Below the pieces are notes generated by a model, which had not been told where the DNA came from, did not search any database, and was given only the letters and a program-made list of their open reading frames with translations. From positions 1 through 25,265 of the forward strand of contig JAKASI010000014.1 in the NCBI GenBank assembly GCA_021828185.1: a stretch of 25,265 bases of DNA. Reading direction: 5' to 3'. Origin of the DNA: an archaeon (GTDB lineage Archaea; Thermoproteota; Nitrososphaeria; Nitrososphaerales; UBA183). The translations under genes were made by a program, and so were the position numbers. Each line of letters opens with the position of its first letter. Within the stretch, counting starts at the first letter, position 1. Positions 15,673 to 23,861 of the stretch are shown here, piece after piece.

Positions 15673-16090
15673 AGTATAACCACCCCGCGTTCAAACGGCC
15701 GATTGATCTGCTCCCGCCTCGCCCTGTGCAGCATTTCGGGGTTGCCCTCATAGCAGCGAGACAGGGCCTGCGAAAGCGTTCTTGCGGTGAACTCCCCCTC
15801 CCCGAAGGTCTCCGATATCCGTCTCAGCTGGGCGCGGAAGTCGAGAGCGACCGTTTACTGGTGTGTTGCACGATTTGACTCCGTAATCGAATGATTTTGG
15901 TTCGAGTGTGCCCCCGCGGGGCCTGCCCAGGACCTGCTCGACTGGAAAAACTCCTTCCCGGGGCTCCCCATCTTCTTCTGCATCTCTTTGACCGTCATTG
16001 TCTCGCCGTCGACCGTGACCCTCGCTCCGCCCTTCTCTCCCCTCGACTTTGGCTTGTCCTTGCCGGCACCAGGCTCTGTGACGTCAGATT
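15669..16090 (-). other. Interrupted coding-like stretch, family not recognised
   Basis: Two coding-like pieces lie in one minus-strand frame. The upstream piece (about 15930-16090) reads KPKSRGEKGGARVTVDGE then TMTVKEMQKKMGSPGKEF. The downstream piece (15669-15854) reads FRAQLRRISETFGEGEF then LSQALSRCYEGNPEML, ending at TAA 15669-15671. A TAA at 15855-15857 and a low-quality, AT-richer linker separate them. The downstream piece has no start codon. They may be remnants of one disrupted gene or of two different genes. I do not recognise either piece. Confidence 0.3.
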
Positions 16091-16210
16091 CTAACAGCGC
16101 TGTTGACTGGGGTGGCGTTCTTTGGCTCCACCTCGGCCAAGGTGGGCTCTCACCCGAAAAAGGAGCCCAAAATGAGCCCTCACCTCCGGCGACATACCGG
16201 CTAGACAAAT

Positions 16211-16249
16211 CCCGCCTCGGCGGGGTGGATTTCCAGCACAAATCCACCC
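16211..16249. repeat. Pair of adjacent hairpins upstream of the transposase remnant
   Basis: Bases 16223-16249 form a perfect 10-bp stem (GGGTGGATTT / AAATCCACCC) with a 7-nt loop. Immediately before it, 16211-16224 forms a 6-bp CCCGCC/GGCGGG stem. Short motifs such as CACCTCGGCGG recur nearby (16126-16270), and TGGTGGTGG recurs at about 16299, 16342 and 16365. The structures may belong to the mobile element next to them. Confidence 0.55.
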
Positions 16250-16349
16250 ACCCAGCCTCCCACCTCGGCGGAACGACCGTCAAACCGGCTTCAGGACTGG
16301 TGGTGGTCGGAGCGTGGATTCGAGCAGATGAAATCTCCCCTCGGTCTGG

Positions 16350-16891
16350 TGGTGGCCGTTTCCGATTGGTGGTGGTGCGGTGGTGGGGACGGCTCTACCT
16401 CTGGAAGGTGAAGAAGGGTCACCTGAAGATACACTTCGCCGTGGACGTGAAGACTAGGCAGGAGGTGTCAATGGACGTGTCGTCGGAGAAGGTCGGGGAC
16501 GGGAGGAGGCTGAAGAGGCTGGTGAGGAAGGCGGAGGAGAGCGTCAGGGTGAGGAAGGAGGGTCCTCGCCGACGGGGCCTACGACTCGAAGGCGAACTTC
16601 AACTTCCTCGCCAAGGAGGGGATCAGGCCAGTCATCAGGGTGGCCAAGACCTCGGTGCCGAGGTGCGACGGGAGCTATGCGAGGAAGAAGGCGGTCATAG
16701 AGCAGCAGGCGCTCAGGCCGAAGGCGTGGTCGAGGACACACAGGTTCGGGTACGGGTGGAGGGTCGAGGGGGCCTTCTCTGTCATCAAACGCATCTTCGG
16801 GGAGTACGTCACCGCCAGGAAGTTCGTGAACATGGCCAAGGAGGTGGCGATGAAGGCGTCCATCTACAACGGGTTCGTCGCGACGGCGTAG
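16350..16891 (+). pseudogene. Broken DDE transposase (IS5/IS4 type)
   Basis: A frame beginning near 16350 encodes KKGHLKIHFAVDVKTRQEVS and the following helix region, then fails near 16562. The protein continues one frame over: LADGAYDSKANFNFLAKEGI with the second catalytic Asp, then RVEGAFSVIKRIFGEYVTAR with the catalytic Glu, then SIYNGFVATA and TAG 16889-16891. The N-terminal part carrying the first Asp is missing or unrecognisable. With a truncation and a frameshift this is a dead element. Terminal inverted repeats could not be identified. Confidence 0.8.
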
Positions 16892-17212
16892 GCCGGTCTC
16901 ACTGCCCCAGCAGAGGTCATCTCAGACACTACGTTCGTGCAACGGAGCACCATTTACGATATCTAATTGAATATCCTAGACCGCTTATAGCACCCCTGCT
17001 CCCTCGGAGGATTTGTAGACGATTCAGAGAGAAGGATGCCACTTCAAGTTCACATGGAAGAAGGCTTGGCTACCACCCGTCAGGAGAGCCCATGCGGCGG
17101 GGCATCCCCCGGTTGACCTCTCCCACCGGGCCGGCCCTTGCAGAACAAACGTCGTAGAGCGCGGACTCGGTCCGCGCCTGTCCGCATCCACGGAGGAGAG
17201 CGTTGGCATGCG
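16892..17212. other. Intergenic stretch between the transposase remnant and the VapBC pair
   Basis: No gene or RNA is supported. An AT-rich patch (about 16950-16985) stands out against the GC-rich surroundings. No clear repeat marking the right end of the insertion element was seen. Confidence 0.45.
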
Positions 17213-17214
17213 AG

Positions 17215-17223
17215 GTTAAATAC
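17215..17223 (+). promoter_or_regulatory. TATA box of the DUF217-type VapBC pair
   Basis: GTTAAATAC is centred about 26 nt before ATG 17246, implying a leaderless transcript. The AT-rich spacer is a likely site for autoregulatory binding. Confidence 0.6.
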
Positions 17224-17245
17224 ACATACATGCACATATAGTCGC

Positions 17246-17479
17246 ATGGGCCACAAGACGATAACCGTCTCCGACGAGGCCTACGATGCCCTCGCGAAGT
17301 CTCGGCTGACGAACGAGTCTTTCACCAAGGTCATACTCCGCCTGACCACCGGCAAGGGGAGCGCCAGGATGCTCTTGCAGCACCTGAAATCGTCGGCCTC
17401 GGACGAAGAGCTCGCCCTCCGGGTAGAAGCAGCGATGAAGAGAACGAGGAGGGCGCGTCTCAGGCCCGCCGAAGCATAG
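17246..17479 (+). CDS. vapB: VapB-type antitoxin (DUF217-like)
   Basis: This 77-residue protein opens with MGHKTITVSDEAYDALAKSR followed by NESFTKVILRL, the pattern of archaeal DUF217-type VapB antitoxins (ribbon-helix-helix-like N-terminus). The C-terminal half (about 40-77) is charged and should wrap the toxin. An in-frame extension upstream of ATG 17246 exists but crosses the promoter and is rejected. The TATA box is 26 nt upstream. The stop at 17477-17479 is 13 nt before the PIN toxin start, so the pair is one operon. Confidence 0.88.
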   Translation: MGHKTITVSDEAYDALAKSRLTNESFTKVILRLTTGKGSARMLLQHLKSSASDEELALRVEAAMKRTRRARLRPAEA

Positions 17480-17492
17480 CCAGGGTCGGACC

Positions 17493-17888
17493 TTGGTCTG
17501 CCTCGACACGTCTGTCCTGATCGCGCTGATAAGGAAAGACCGCGCCGCTGTTGGGGCCCTGGAGGCCGAGGCGGAAAAGGGAGGGGTGGTCTCCACGACG
17601 CCCGTGAACCTGTGCGAGCTGTACGCAGGCGCCGCCGGGGCGAGGGAACCGGAGAGGGAACTTTCGAGGGTGGATGAGCTCGTCGCCCGCCTGGTCGTGC
17701 TCGAGTTCGGGGCCGGAGCCGCAAGGAGGTATGGCGAACTCGCACGCGCAGAAGCGCTTCGGAAGGGACCCATTGGCGACTTTGACATGATCATAGCTTC
17801 GATAGCGCTGCAGCACAAGGAAAGGCTGGCGACGCGGAACGCCAAGCACTTCGGGAGGGTGCCGGGGCTTGAGGTAGAAGAGTGGTAG
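17493..17888 (+). CDS. vapC: PIN-domain ribonuclease toxin (VapC)
   Basis: This 131-residue PIN protein carries VCLDTSVLIALI with Asp5, VNLCELYAGA with Glu42, IGDFDMIIASIAL with Asp96 and Asp98, and LATRNAKHFGRVPGLEVEEW at the end. These form the metal-binding acidic pocket of VapC endoribonucleases, which cleave tRNA, rRNA or mRNA when not bound by antitoxin. The start is TTG 17493, giving the usual short lead to the first Asp; no better start fits. It lies 13 nt downstream of its antitoxin. All expected motifs are present, so this module appears intact. Confidence 0.92.
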   Translation: MVCLDTSVLIALIRKDRAAVGALEAEAEKGGVVSTTPVNLCELYAGAAGAREPERELSRVDELVARLVVLEFGAGAARRYGELARAEALRKGPIGDFDMIIASIALQHKERLATRNAKHFGRVPGLEVEEW

Positions 17889-18294
17889 GCGACACTCGGC
17901 AGCGACCACTGGGTTTCCATCGCAGCAGCCCGGGGTGCCTCGCCGTTGTCCAGAGCATGTCCATTTAGGACATGACCTTGTTCGAAGCGTCGACTCCTTG
18001 TTCAGTCCTATCTGCCATGGCGCTGTTAGGCACATCGCCATTCGACAGATATTCCCTCCTCCAAAGGGGCCAAGAGGCGTTCGCACTCGCGGGGAACGGT
18101 TGCCCGCAAAGCCGTCTTCCACGACAGGCTATCGCCGGCGATGCGAGCCTGTTCCTGTCGTAGTCCACGGCGCACGTTTTGCATCGGCTTACCTTCCAAG
18201 TTGGGTGCTCTAGTCTTCCACCGCATACGGGACCGTAGCGACCGATGCCCTACGACCCCGGGCCCTGGCTCGGATGGGCCTGTGTCACGGGCTT
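17889..18294. other. Gene-free stretch with one hairpin between VapC and the large surface protein
   Basis: No recognisable gene lies in these 406 bases. A perfect 7-bp inverted repeat with a 5-nt loop, CATGTCC-ATTTA-GGACATG, is at 17956-17974. It is about 70 nt after the vapC stop and 320 nt after the end of the convergent large gene, so it could be part of a bidirectional 3' end, but there is no T-run. Short open frames on the minus strand have no family signature. Confidence 0.45.
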
Positions 18295-21200
18295 TCAAAC
18301 CCCTTGGAGCCGCATACGGGAGGAGTATCTTGACCTCGCCAGCAGGTACGCTGACACTACGACCGTCACGAACACGACCACCGCCACAACCTGCAGCGGG
18401 AATTCTGGGATTGCCCCGCCTCCGCCGCCGGACGACGAGCCCGTCAGAGAGGTTTGGGTCGAGGTGGTTTCGGCCGGAGCGGCACTGGTGGCCGTGCTTG
18501 CCACCGCAATGGAAGTCGTCGTGCTTGAAATGGCGTTCAGTTGGACGTTGAGTTGCAGCCCGGCGAATGCTGGAACCGCTACTTCGAATGACCGGGTAGA
18601 AAAGCCGTGGTCTGAAAATGTCACGTTGTATGATCCGGCGAACTCTGGGACGGAGAAACTTCCGTTGACCGTGGGCACCGGGGCCCCGTCGACTGTGACA
18701 CTGGCTGTACTTGGAGCCACGCTCCCCTCGACCAGCCCCGTCGAGTTGAAGTCGAACATGGCATACTTCGAACTCAGTATCACGTAGTTCACGCCAGGAG
18801 GCGCCGTTATCTCGTACCCCGACAAGACGAGCCTGTTGGCGGACAGCGAATCGATGGAATCAACGAGTTGGAAGTTACGAAGGCTTGTCCTATCGAGTTC
18901 GGTTATCGCGCCAGATGCTGGGTTGTAGGCGAACAGTGCTGGGGTGTTGCTTGACAGGTTTTGGCCCGAGGCGAGAAAATCGACGCCGTTCCAGGAAATC
19001 GTGTAGAGTGCTACATCCGCTGGGAACAGATTTGAAACGTCAGTTATGCCGCTTGCCGGACTGAAGACAGCCTCGAACCCGCCACCTGTCAGCCCGTCTA
19101 TCCCGCCCAGGAATGCGACGCTGCCGCTGGAAGCTATGCTCTGGAAAGTCGGAAGGGCTAAGGGGCTATGGGCCAGCGACTGCACGCCTTCCGGTACCGT
19201 CTCCGAGTAATCCTGGAAAGTGCCTGAGGTGAGATTGAGCACGCCAATCCGGCTCGGATTCGTCACCAAGATCTCCTCGTTGAACCCGGCCAGATAGGCG
19301 CCATAGTACCCGTCGTAAGTCGGGGACCCTATGAAGCTGTTCGGGACGAGCTGGGTTAGATTGCTCAACTCGAACCCTTTCAAGAGCCCGATATAGTAGA
19401 CTCCCTGGCCCGAGCCCATCACTACTGCGCTTCCGTTCGTCGTGGTGTCAAGGGCAGTGATGCTGCCGCGGTAGGCATCCTGAAGCCTGGGCGGAAGGAT
19501 GCTTGTCAGGTTGGAGAGCGCTCCATCAGTCAGGTTGTAGAAGAACATCTCCGCGCCGACGCCGGTCAGTCCCCCGAGGAGAAAGCCGTCCTTGTAGGCA
19601 GTCGCGGAGTCCACGAGCACGTTCCATCCAGGCCCTCGTACGAACGCATCGGTGTTCAGATTGAGCAGACCAAATGACCCGCCCCCTGCCAGCAGCTCAT
19701 AGTCACCATTGTGGGCCAGCGCCTCGGTCCAGAAAGGTCCATTCTGTATCAAGCCGGTGATGTTCGTGTAGCGGCTTTCCACCATTGGCGAGAACTGTAT
19801 GCGGAGCGTGACCGGGAGGAAGCTTGCGTTGATCTCCCCCTCCTGCGGCGAAGGGACGAGCAAAGAGTAATCCGTCGACGAGTTGCCCACGACGTAGCTC
19901 TCGACCCCCTGGGGGATTTCAAGAGTCGAACTTCCTGCCAGTTTGAACCCGTTCTGTCCGACTTCGACGTTGTAAGATTCTCCTCCCAGCCCGCTGGCTA
20001 CGATGTTCAGGGTCGTCGTGTTGAGACCGAAGTTGACAAAATAGACAGAGCCGGCTGTCGCGTTGAGCACAGCGTAGGAGTCTACCCCGTTTCTTGATAC
20101 AAGGATGTTGTTCGGCCCTTGTCTTAGAGGAAGACGGAAGTACCCCCCAACTGCGATCGTCTCATTCCCATCTACCACCAAGGTGGAATGGGTCGGGACG
20201 TAGCCCGTGAGCTGGGGGGCATTCTGCTGCGTTCCTGGGCTGAACAATTCCGGGTTATACCATACCCCTGCGCCATAGGTGGAGAGGAGCGCAGAACCGT
20301 TCTGCAAAAATGATATGCCGGTTATCACCCTGGTGGGCAAGTTGAGCGTCCGGTCCTGCCACGTTCGGCCCAGGTCTCCTGAGACGTAGAGACCATCGTC
20401 CGTAGTGTAGATCAAGTATGCAGCACCGGCGACCTTGTGGAAAAAGACCAGAGGTGCCGCAGCGAATATAGCCGAAGTGTGGAAACCAAGGTCTGTGAAA
20501 TTAAGCCCGGCGTCTGTACTCAGCATGAGCCGCCCATAGTCTTGCGACGGCGGCCATAAAACGGCCGCAACTATCGAATCATTCAAGGGGTCGACCGCGA
20601 GAGCGTTGAAGACCAACGTGTTGATCCTAGTCCACGCACTCCCTCCGTCTGTCGAACGGAAGAGGCCGGGCGTGTTTGAATAGCCACCCCAAACCGAAGC
20701 GTAGAGGACGTTCTGGTCGACTGGGTCTGTTGTGACTGCTATGTCCCCCCGCGGCGAATTCGGCAGCAGATTCCACGATTTGCCCCAGTCGTTGCTCCAG
20801 TAAATCCCATTTGTGGTGGCCAGATAGATGCTCCTGTTTGCGAACGCGACCGACATCGCATTGTCAGCCAAGATATGAATCTGCGACCAGTTACCAGCTG
20901 GCATAAAGAAAGACGCGCCGCCGTCGTCGGACACCCTGAAGCCACCGAAGCCCTGCGCGACGATTACGACCGAGTCATTGTAGGGGTCCACCTCCGTCGA
21001 CCCCTCCTCACTCAGGCCTTGGAGTGCGCTTACCCATGTCTTTCCGAAGTCGTTGGAAACCTCGGGCCCCCAGTCCTGCACCGTCGTGAATATCCTGCTC
21101 CCGGTCGAGGACACGCTGTAGATGAGACTCGCGGACCTGTTGTTGAGCGGAGTCCACGTATACCCGGCGTTGTAGGTTACAGCCAAGCCTTGGTCGCTGC

Positions 21201-22758
21201 CGAGGTACATGATGCTGCCATTAGCTGGGTCGATGGTCAACACCCTGTTGTCATGACCGACCATCCCGGCATACGGTCCCGACGAAACCAAAGGTGAGAA
21301 CATCGCCCCAGAATCGTTTGACCTGTCCACGTACCCCGGACCGACGACGTACATGACGTCGCCGTTGAGCGGGTCGTAGGTAATGTATTGGGGAGCCTCT
21401 GAAATCCCTGCGGTGACCCCCGCCTTGGAAAATACGGCGACTTCAATGCCGACTGCGCTGTCGTTGACAGGGTTCCAGGTTACACCGTCGTCATCGGACT
21501 TGAATAGGCTCGGGAAGGACGTATACCCATGGTGAACCAACGCCCACATCTGCGACTGGTTCGACGGGTCGGTCAGGACCTGGCTTACCGTCTGATAGCC
21601 GGGGAAGCTGCCAACCACGACGTAACTCTTCCCTCCGTCAGCAGATCGAAGTATCTGTACCGACCCAGGTTGGTACAGACCGACGAAAATAGTGGACCCG
21701 GCGGCCTGCACATCGAGGGTGGTTACAAAACCTGAGAAGCGGCTTACCACTGTCCAGGTCGTTCCGAAGTCGTGCGACACAAGAACGGCATTATATGCCG
21801 CCGCGTAAAGAGCCCCGGAAACATAGGCAAGAAGGTTGCCTCCCACGGTATACGTTTCCTGCCATGTCGTTCCACCATTGACGGACTTGTAGATTCCACC
21901 TCCTATACTTTTGGTGACCCCTCCCGTCGCGACCACCAAGACATCGGGGTTGGTGGGGGAGACCACAATCGAGTTTACTTCAGTGGAACCCAACCCGACG
22001 TCCTCCGTCGCCCAATCCTTCCCCCCGTCGGTGGATCTGAAAACCCCTCCGTAGCCGTTCACGTCGGAAACTGCCCCCGGGCTGCTACTTGGTCCCCCCC
22101 TTCCGGACGCGGCGTAGATGATGCTCATATTGACAGGGCTGAAGCCTATCGCTGGGATTGTTCCCGATACGAATTGTTCTGAAGCATTGTATGTCGCTTC
22201 GGGGCTAACATTCGAGGGGCCAAGGCTTTCCCACCCTGAAGCCAGCAACACCGTGGATGCGCTCTGTATCTGGTCAATTGAAGAACCGATTTGAGATGAG
22301 TCTACGACAACCTGGGTGATTGTCTGAGCCTGGACCAGGGGCTGGAACTCCAGGTAAAACAGTGTCGTGTTGTAGTCGGGAGCGACGAAATCTCCAGAAC
22401 CGTTGATCTGGACCACGTCAGTCGCAAGTTGTCTTTGCTCAAAGCTCACCGCTTGCGAAGCGACGTCGTCTGTCACCCCTTCGAACATTAGGACTGAACC
22501 GTCATAGGAATACACTTGGGAGAGGTTGCTGAAGGAAGACCCGTTGATCAGATAGACAGGTATGTACACGACAGTACGGAAACTGGTACTGACATTCCCC
22601 AATTTGATTTCAAACGGGGGCTTGTAAGCTAGTGCTGACGCGTCCGACGAGCGAGACCCGCCCTGTGCTGAAGGAGCCACCATGAATGGCGGGCCCGTTA
22701 GAAGGACAATTACAATCAAAGCGGCGAGTGCCTTGGCCAGCGTCTGAAAGCGCCTCAA
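18295..22758 (-). CDS. Very large secreted, membrane-anchored Asp-box (BNR) beta-propeller protein
   Basis: This 1487-residue protein is predicted to be exported and held at the cell surface. Residues 1-33 are a signal peptide (basic MRRFQTLAK then a hydrophobic run). Residues ~45-165 are beta-rich and cohesin-like. Between ~235 and 805 there are about 13 Asp-boxes (STDGGKDW, SNDFGKTW, SNDWGKSW, STDGGSAW, SGDLGRTW and others), indicating one large or two VPS10/sialidase-like propellers. No sialidase catalytic set was recognised. Residues ~985-1340 look like a second, non-Asp-box propeller. Residues ~1340-1410 form a PEGA/carboxypeptidase-regulatory-like domain. A Ser/Thr-rich stalk, a Gly run, PEFP (1451-1454), one membrane helix and a basic tail end the protein. 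Many N-x-S/T sites suggest glycosylation. The start is TTG 22758. Its role is probably adhesion or polymer binding (inference). Confidence 0.88.
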   Translation of the reverse strand: MRRFQTLAKALAALIVIVLLTGPPFMVAPSAQGGSRSSDASALAYKPPFEIKLGNVSTSFRTVVYIPVYLINGSSFSNLSQVYSYDGSVLMFEGVTDDVASQAVSFEQRQLATDVVQINGSGDFVAPDYNTTLFYLEFQPLVQAQTITQVVVDSSQIGSSIDQIQSASTVLLASGWESLGPSNVSPEATYNASEQFVSGTIPAIGFSPVNMSIIYAASGRGGPSSSPGAVSDVNGYGGVFRSTDGGKDWATEDVGLGSTEVNSIVVSPTNPDVLVVATGGVTKSIGGGIYKSVNGGTTWQETYTVGGNLLAYVSGALYAAAYNAVLVSHDFGTTWTVVSRFSGFVTTLDVQAAGSTIFVGLYQPGSVQILRSADGGKSYVVVGSFPGYQTVSQVLTDPSNQSQMWALVHHGYTSFPSLFKSDDDGVTWNPVNDSAVGIEVAVFSKAGVTAGISEAPQYITYDPLNGDVMYVVGPGYVDRSNDSGAMFSPLVSSGPYAGMVGHDNRVLTIDPANGSIMYLGSDQGLAVTYNAGYTWTPLNNRSASLIYSVSSTGSRIFTTVQDWGPEVSNDFGKTWVSALQGLSEEGSTEVDPYNDSVVIVAQGFGGFRVSDDGGASFFMPAGNWSQIHILADNAMSVAFANRSIYLATTNGIYWSNDWGKSWNLLPNSPRGDIAVTTDPVDQNVLYASVWGGYSNTPGLFRSTDGGSAWTRINTLVFNALAVDPLNDSIVAAVLWPPSQDYGRLMLSTDAGLNFTDLGFHTSAIFAAAPLVFFHKVAGAAYLIYTTDDGLYVSGDLGRTWQDRTLNLPTRVITGISFLQNGSALLSTYGAGVWYNPELFSPGTQQNAPQLTGYVPTHSTLVVDGNETIAVGGYFRLPLRQGPNNILVSRNGVDSYAVLNATAGSVYFVNFGLNTTTLNIVASGLGGESYNVEVGQNGFKLAGSSTLEIPQGVESYVVGNSSTDYSLLVPSPQEGEINASFLPVTLRIQFSPMVESRYTNITGLIQNGPFWTEALAHNGDYELLAGGGSFGLLNLNTDAFVRGPGWNVLVDSATAYKDGFLLGGLTGVGAEMFFYNLTDGALSNLTSILPPRLQDAYRGSITALDTTTNGSAVVMGSGQGVYYIGLLKGFELSNLTQLVPNSFIGSPTYDGYYGAYLAGFNEEILVTNPSRIGVLNLTSGTFQDYSETVPEGVQSLAHSPLALPTFQSIASSGSVAFLGGIDGLTGGGFEAVFSPASGITDVSNLFPADVALYTISWNGVDFLASGQNLSSNTPALFAYNPASGAITELDRTSLRNFQLVDSIDSLSANRLVLSGYEITAPPGVNYVILSSKYAMFDFNSTGLVEGSVAPSTASVTVDGAPVPTVNGSFSVPEFAGSYNVTFSDHGFSTRSFEVAVPAFAGLQLNVQLNAISSTTTSIAVASTATSAAPAETTSTQTSLTGSSSGGGGGAIPEFPLQVVAVVVFVTVVVSAYLLARSRYSSRMRLQGV

Positions 22759-22790
22759 CTTGCTATTGACGCGAATAACGGAATCCCAAG

Positions 22791-22800
22791 CCTTTTAACG
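22791..22800 (-). promoter_or_regulatory. TATA-like box of the large surface protein gene
   Basis: On the minus strand CGTTAAAAGG lies about 38 nt before TTG 22758, predicting a short leader of roughly 12 nt without a clear ribosome-binding site. Confidence 0.5.
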
Positions 22801-22885
22801 TTCAATCATGGAACCGAAACATCCGGCCGTGCTGGGCTCGTGCATCTCGCGCTCCATGGCACCACCCACCTCCTTCTGTGCTGGC

Positions 22886-23274
22886 TTATGCAGTAGCTCG
22901 ACCGCGACCCCCTCGATGGGGCCTGGGCGGGTAGCCTGGCGGGACCCCGAGGACGATCGACTTCAGGCCGTTCTTCGCTAACGCGTCCCAGACAGTGTCG
23001 GCGTGCACGTGGGTCGAGTTCACGATGTAGCCGTCGCTGTATGCCCCCGGCTTGCGGTGGCGGAAGCCGTAGATGCCGAGCTTCCCCGGCTTCTTCCCGG
23101 TCATCATCACCATCCAGGCGGGGACGGTGATCGGCGGGTCGCAGGTCCTGAGGTCGCCATGGAGGCCCTGCTTGTAGAGGCGGCTGAAGTTCGTGAGCCT
23201 GTCCAGGAGCCTGTCGAAGAGGAACGAAGACGCCCAGAGTCCGACCAGATGCCTGCTATATCTCCCGCCAAGGC
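22886..23274 (-). pseudogene. Truncated alkaline-phosphatase-superfamily (type I phosphodiesterase-like) gene
   Basis: The frame open from 23274 down to TAA 22886 encodes FLFDRLLDRLTNFSRLYKQG, GDLRTCDPPITVPAWMVMMT and GKKPGKLGIYGFRHRKPG, then ADTVWDALAKNGLKSIVLGV and PPGYPP. This is the N-terminal metal-binding region of archaeal nucleotide-pyrophosphatase/phosphodiesterase-like proteins, with the TVPAW and TGKKPGK motifs around the nucleophile site. The usual first strand (a VLGLDG-like motif) is missing, no start codon fits, and the product ends after ~130 residues of an expected 450 or more. It is a remnant. A 68-bp piece of the same gene is at 14033-14100. Confidence 0.75.
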
Positions 23275-23328
23275 TTCACGGCCCCTCCACGCGGTGCCTG
23301 AGCCGAGACGGCGTTGGTGAGAGTGACA

Positions 23329-23520
23329 CTAGAGCAGCCCTAGAAACCGCTCCCTGTCTAGACCAGCTTCGGCCAGGATCTCCATGAGAAGACCCTTTCC
23401 GACGGGGTCGTGCTTTGGGAGCGTGACTCTCCTCCCATCCGGTCCACGCAACAGGATATGACTGAGTGAATGCCTGGTTGGGACGAACCCGGCACTGCTC
23501 TGCGCTTTGAGAACTTTCCT
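23329..23520 (-). pseudogene. hicA: Degenerate HicA toxin (mRNA interferase)
   Basis: Downstream of hicB a 63-codon open stretch encodes the HicA double-stranded-RNA-binding fold: RKVLKAQSSAGFVPTRHSLS, then HILLRGPDGRRVTLPKHDPV, then KGLLMEILAEAGLDRERFLG, ending at TAG 23329-23331. The usual G-S-H around the catalytic His is L-S-H here. A TAG directly precedes the first codon and no ATG, GTG or TTG can start the domain. The toxin is probably inactive, or translated by an unusual route. It follows the HicB stop by about 36 nt in the same direction. Confidence 0.7.
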
Positions 23521-23556
23521 CTAGGATGCGCCGAGGATTCTGGAACGGGTCTACAA

Positions 23557-23766
23557 CTAGAAGGTGACCTGGACAAGGCGGGCCTTCTTGGAACTGGCTC
23601 CGGCTTCCACGTCCTCCATGTAGAGCTGTATCGCGTCCTTGACCTTCTTCAGGGCGTCGTCTTCCGTCCTGCCCTCGCTCAGACAACCAGGGAGCTCGGC
23701 GACCAGCGCCACGTACCCCTCCCGGCCCTGTCGTTCCAGGAACACATGATACTTCCTTGGTTCCAT
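23557..23766 (-). CDS. hicB: HicB-family antitoxin
   Basis: This 69-residue protein has the HicB/UPF0150 fold: KYHVFLERQGREGYVALVAE, then LPGCLSEGRTEDDALKKVKD with the diagnostic PGC-S-G-T-DEA-like block, then AIQLYMEDVEAG. It should neutralise the adjacent HicA by mimicking its substrate site. It lacks a C-terminal DNA-binding domain, as in the short HicB form. The start is ATG 23766 with a TATA-like box 26 nt upstream. Gene order here is antitoxin then toxin. Since the toxin gene looks broken, this may be an orphaned but still intact antitoxin. Confidence 0.85.
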   Translation of the reverse strand: MEPRKYHVFLERQGREGYVALVAELPGCLSEGRTEDDALKKVKDAIQLYMEDVEAGASSKKARLVQVTF

Positions 23767-23787
23767 TGCGCGATAAAGGGCCCCTCC

Positions 23788-23797
23788 GGTATCTATG
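23788..23797 (-). promoter_or_regulatory. TATA-like box of the HicBA locus
   Basis: On the minus strand GCATAGATAC is centred about 26 nt before ATG 23766, consistent with leaderless transcription. A GGAGGGG between box and start is too far for a normal ribosome-binding site. Confidence 0.4.
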
Positions 23798-23831
23798 CCC
23801 CGTGCCAGCGGCGGACGATGATGACAGGGGC

Positions 23832-23861
23832 GGAATGAAGCTGGCCATGAGATTTCATTCC
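23832..23861. repeat. Inverted repeat across the end of the ATP sulfurylase remnant
   Basis: GGAATGAA (23832-23839) and TTCATTCC (23854-23861) form a perfect 8-bp stem with a 14-nt loop covering the sulfurylase stop codon. There is no T-run. It could be a leftover 3'-end structure or chance. Confidence 0.35.

Noticed and set aside
15099..15878. Long open frame inside and beyond the Amt gene
   Set aside because: It is out of frame with the clear transporter and has no recognisable domain.
15880..15925. Possible tRNA 3' half (GGTTCGAGT like a T-loop, with a nearby CGATT/AATCG stem)
   Set aside because: The T-stem does not pair, the anticodon-like loop is too long, and no acceptor stem or D-arm can be placed.
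17138..17245. N-terminal extension of the DUF217-type antitoxin
   Set aside because: It would cross the TATA box; family members begin at the MGHKTITV-like segment.
23276..23848. Long minus-strand frame across the HicBA locus
   Set aside because: It is a mixed-frame shadow; the HicB and HicA motifs are in other frames.
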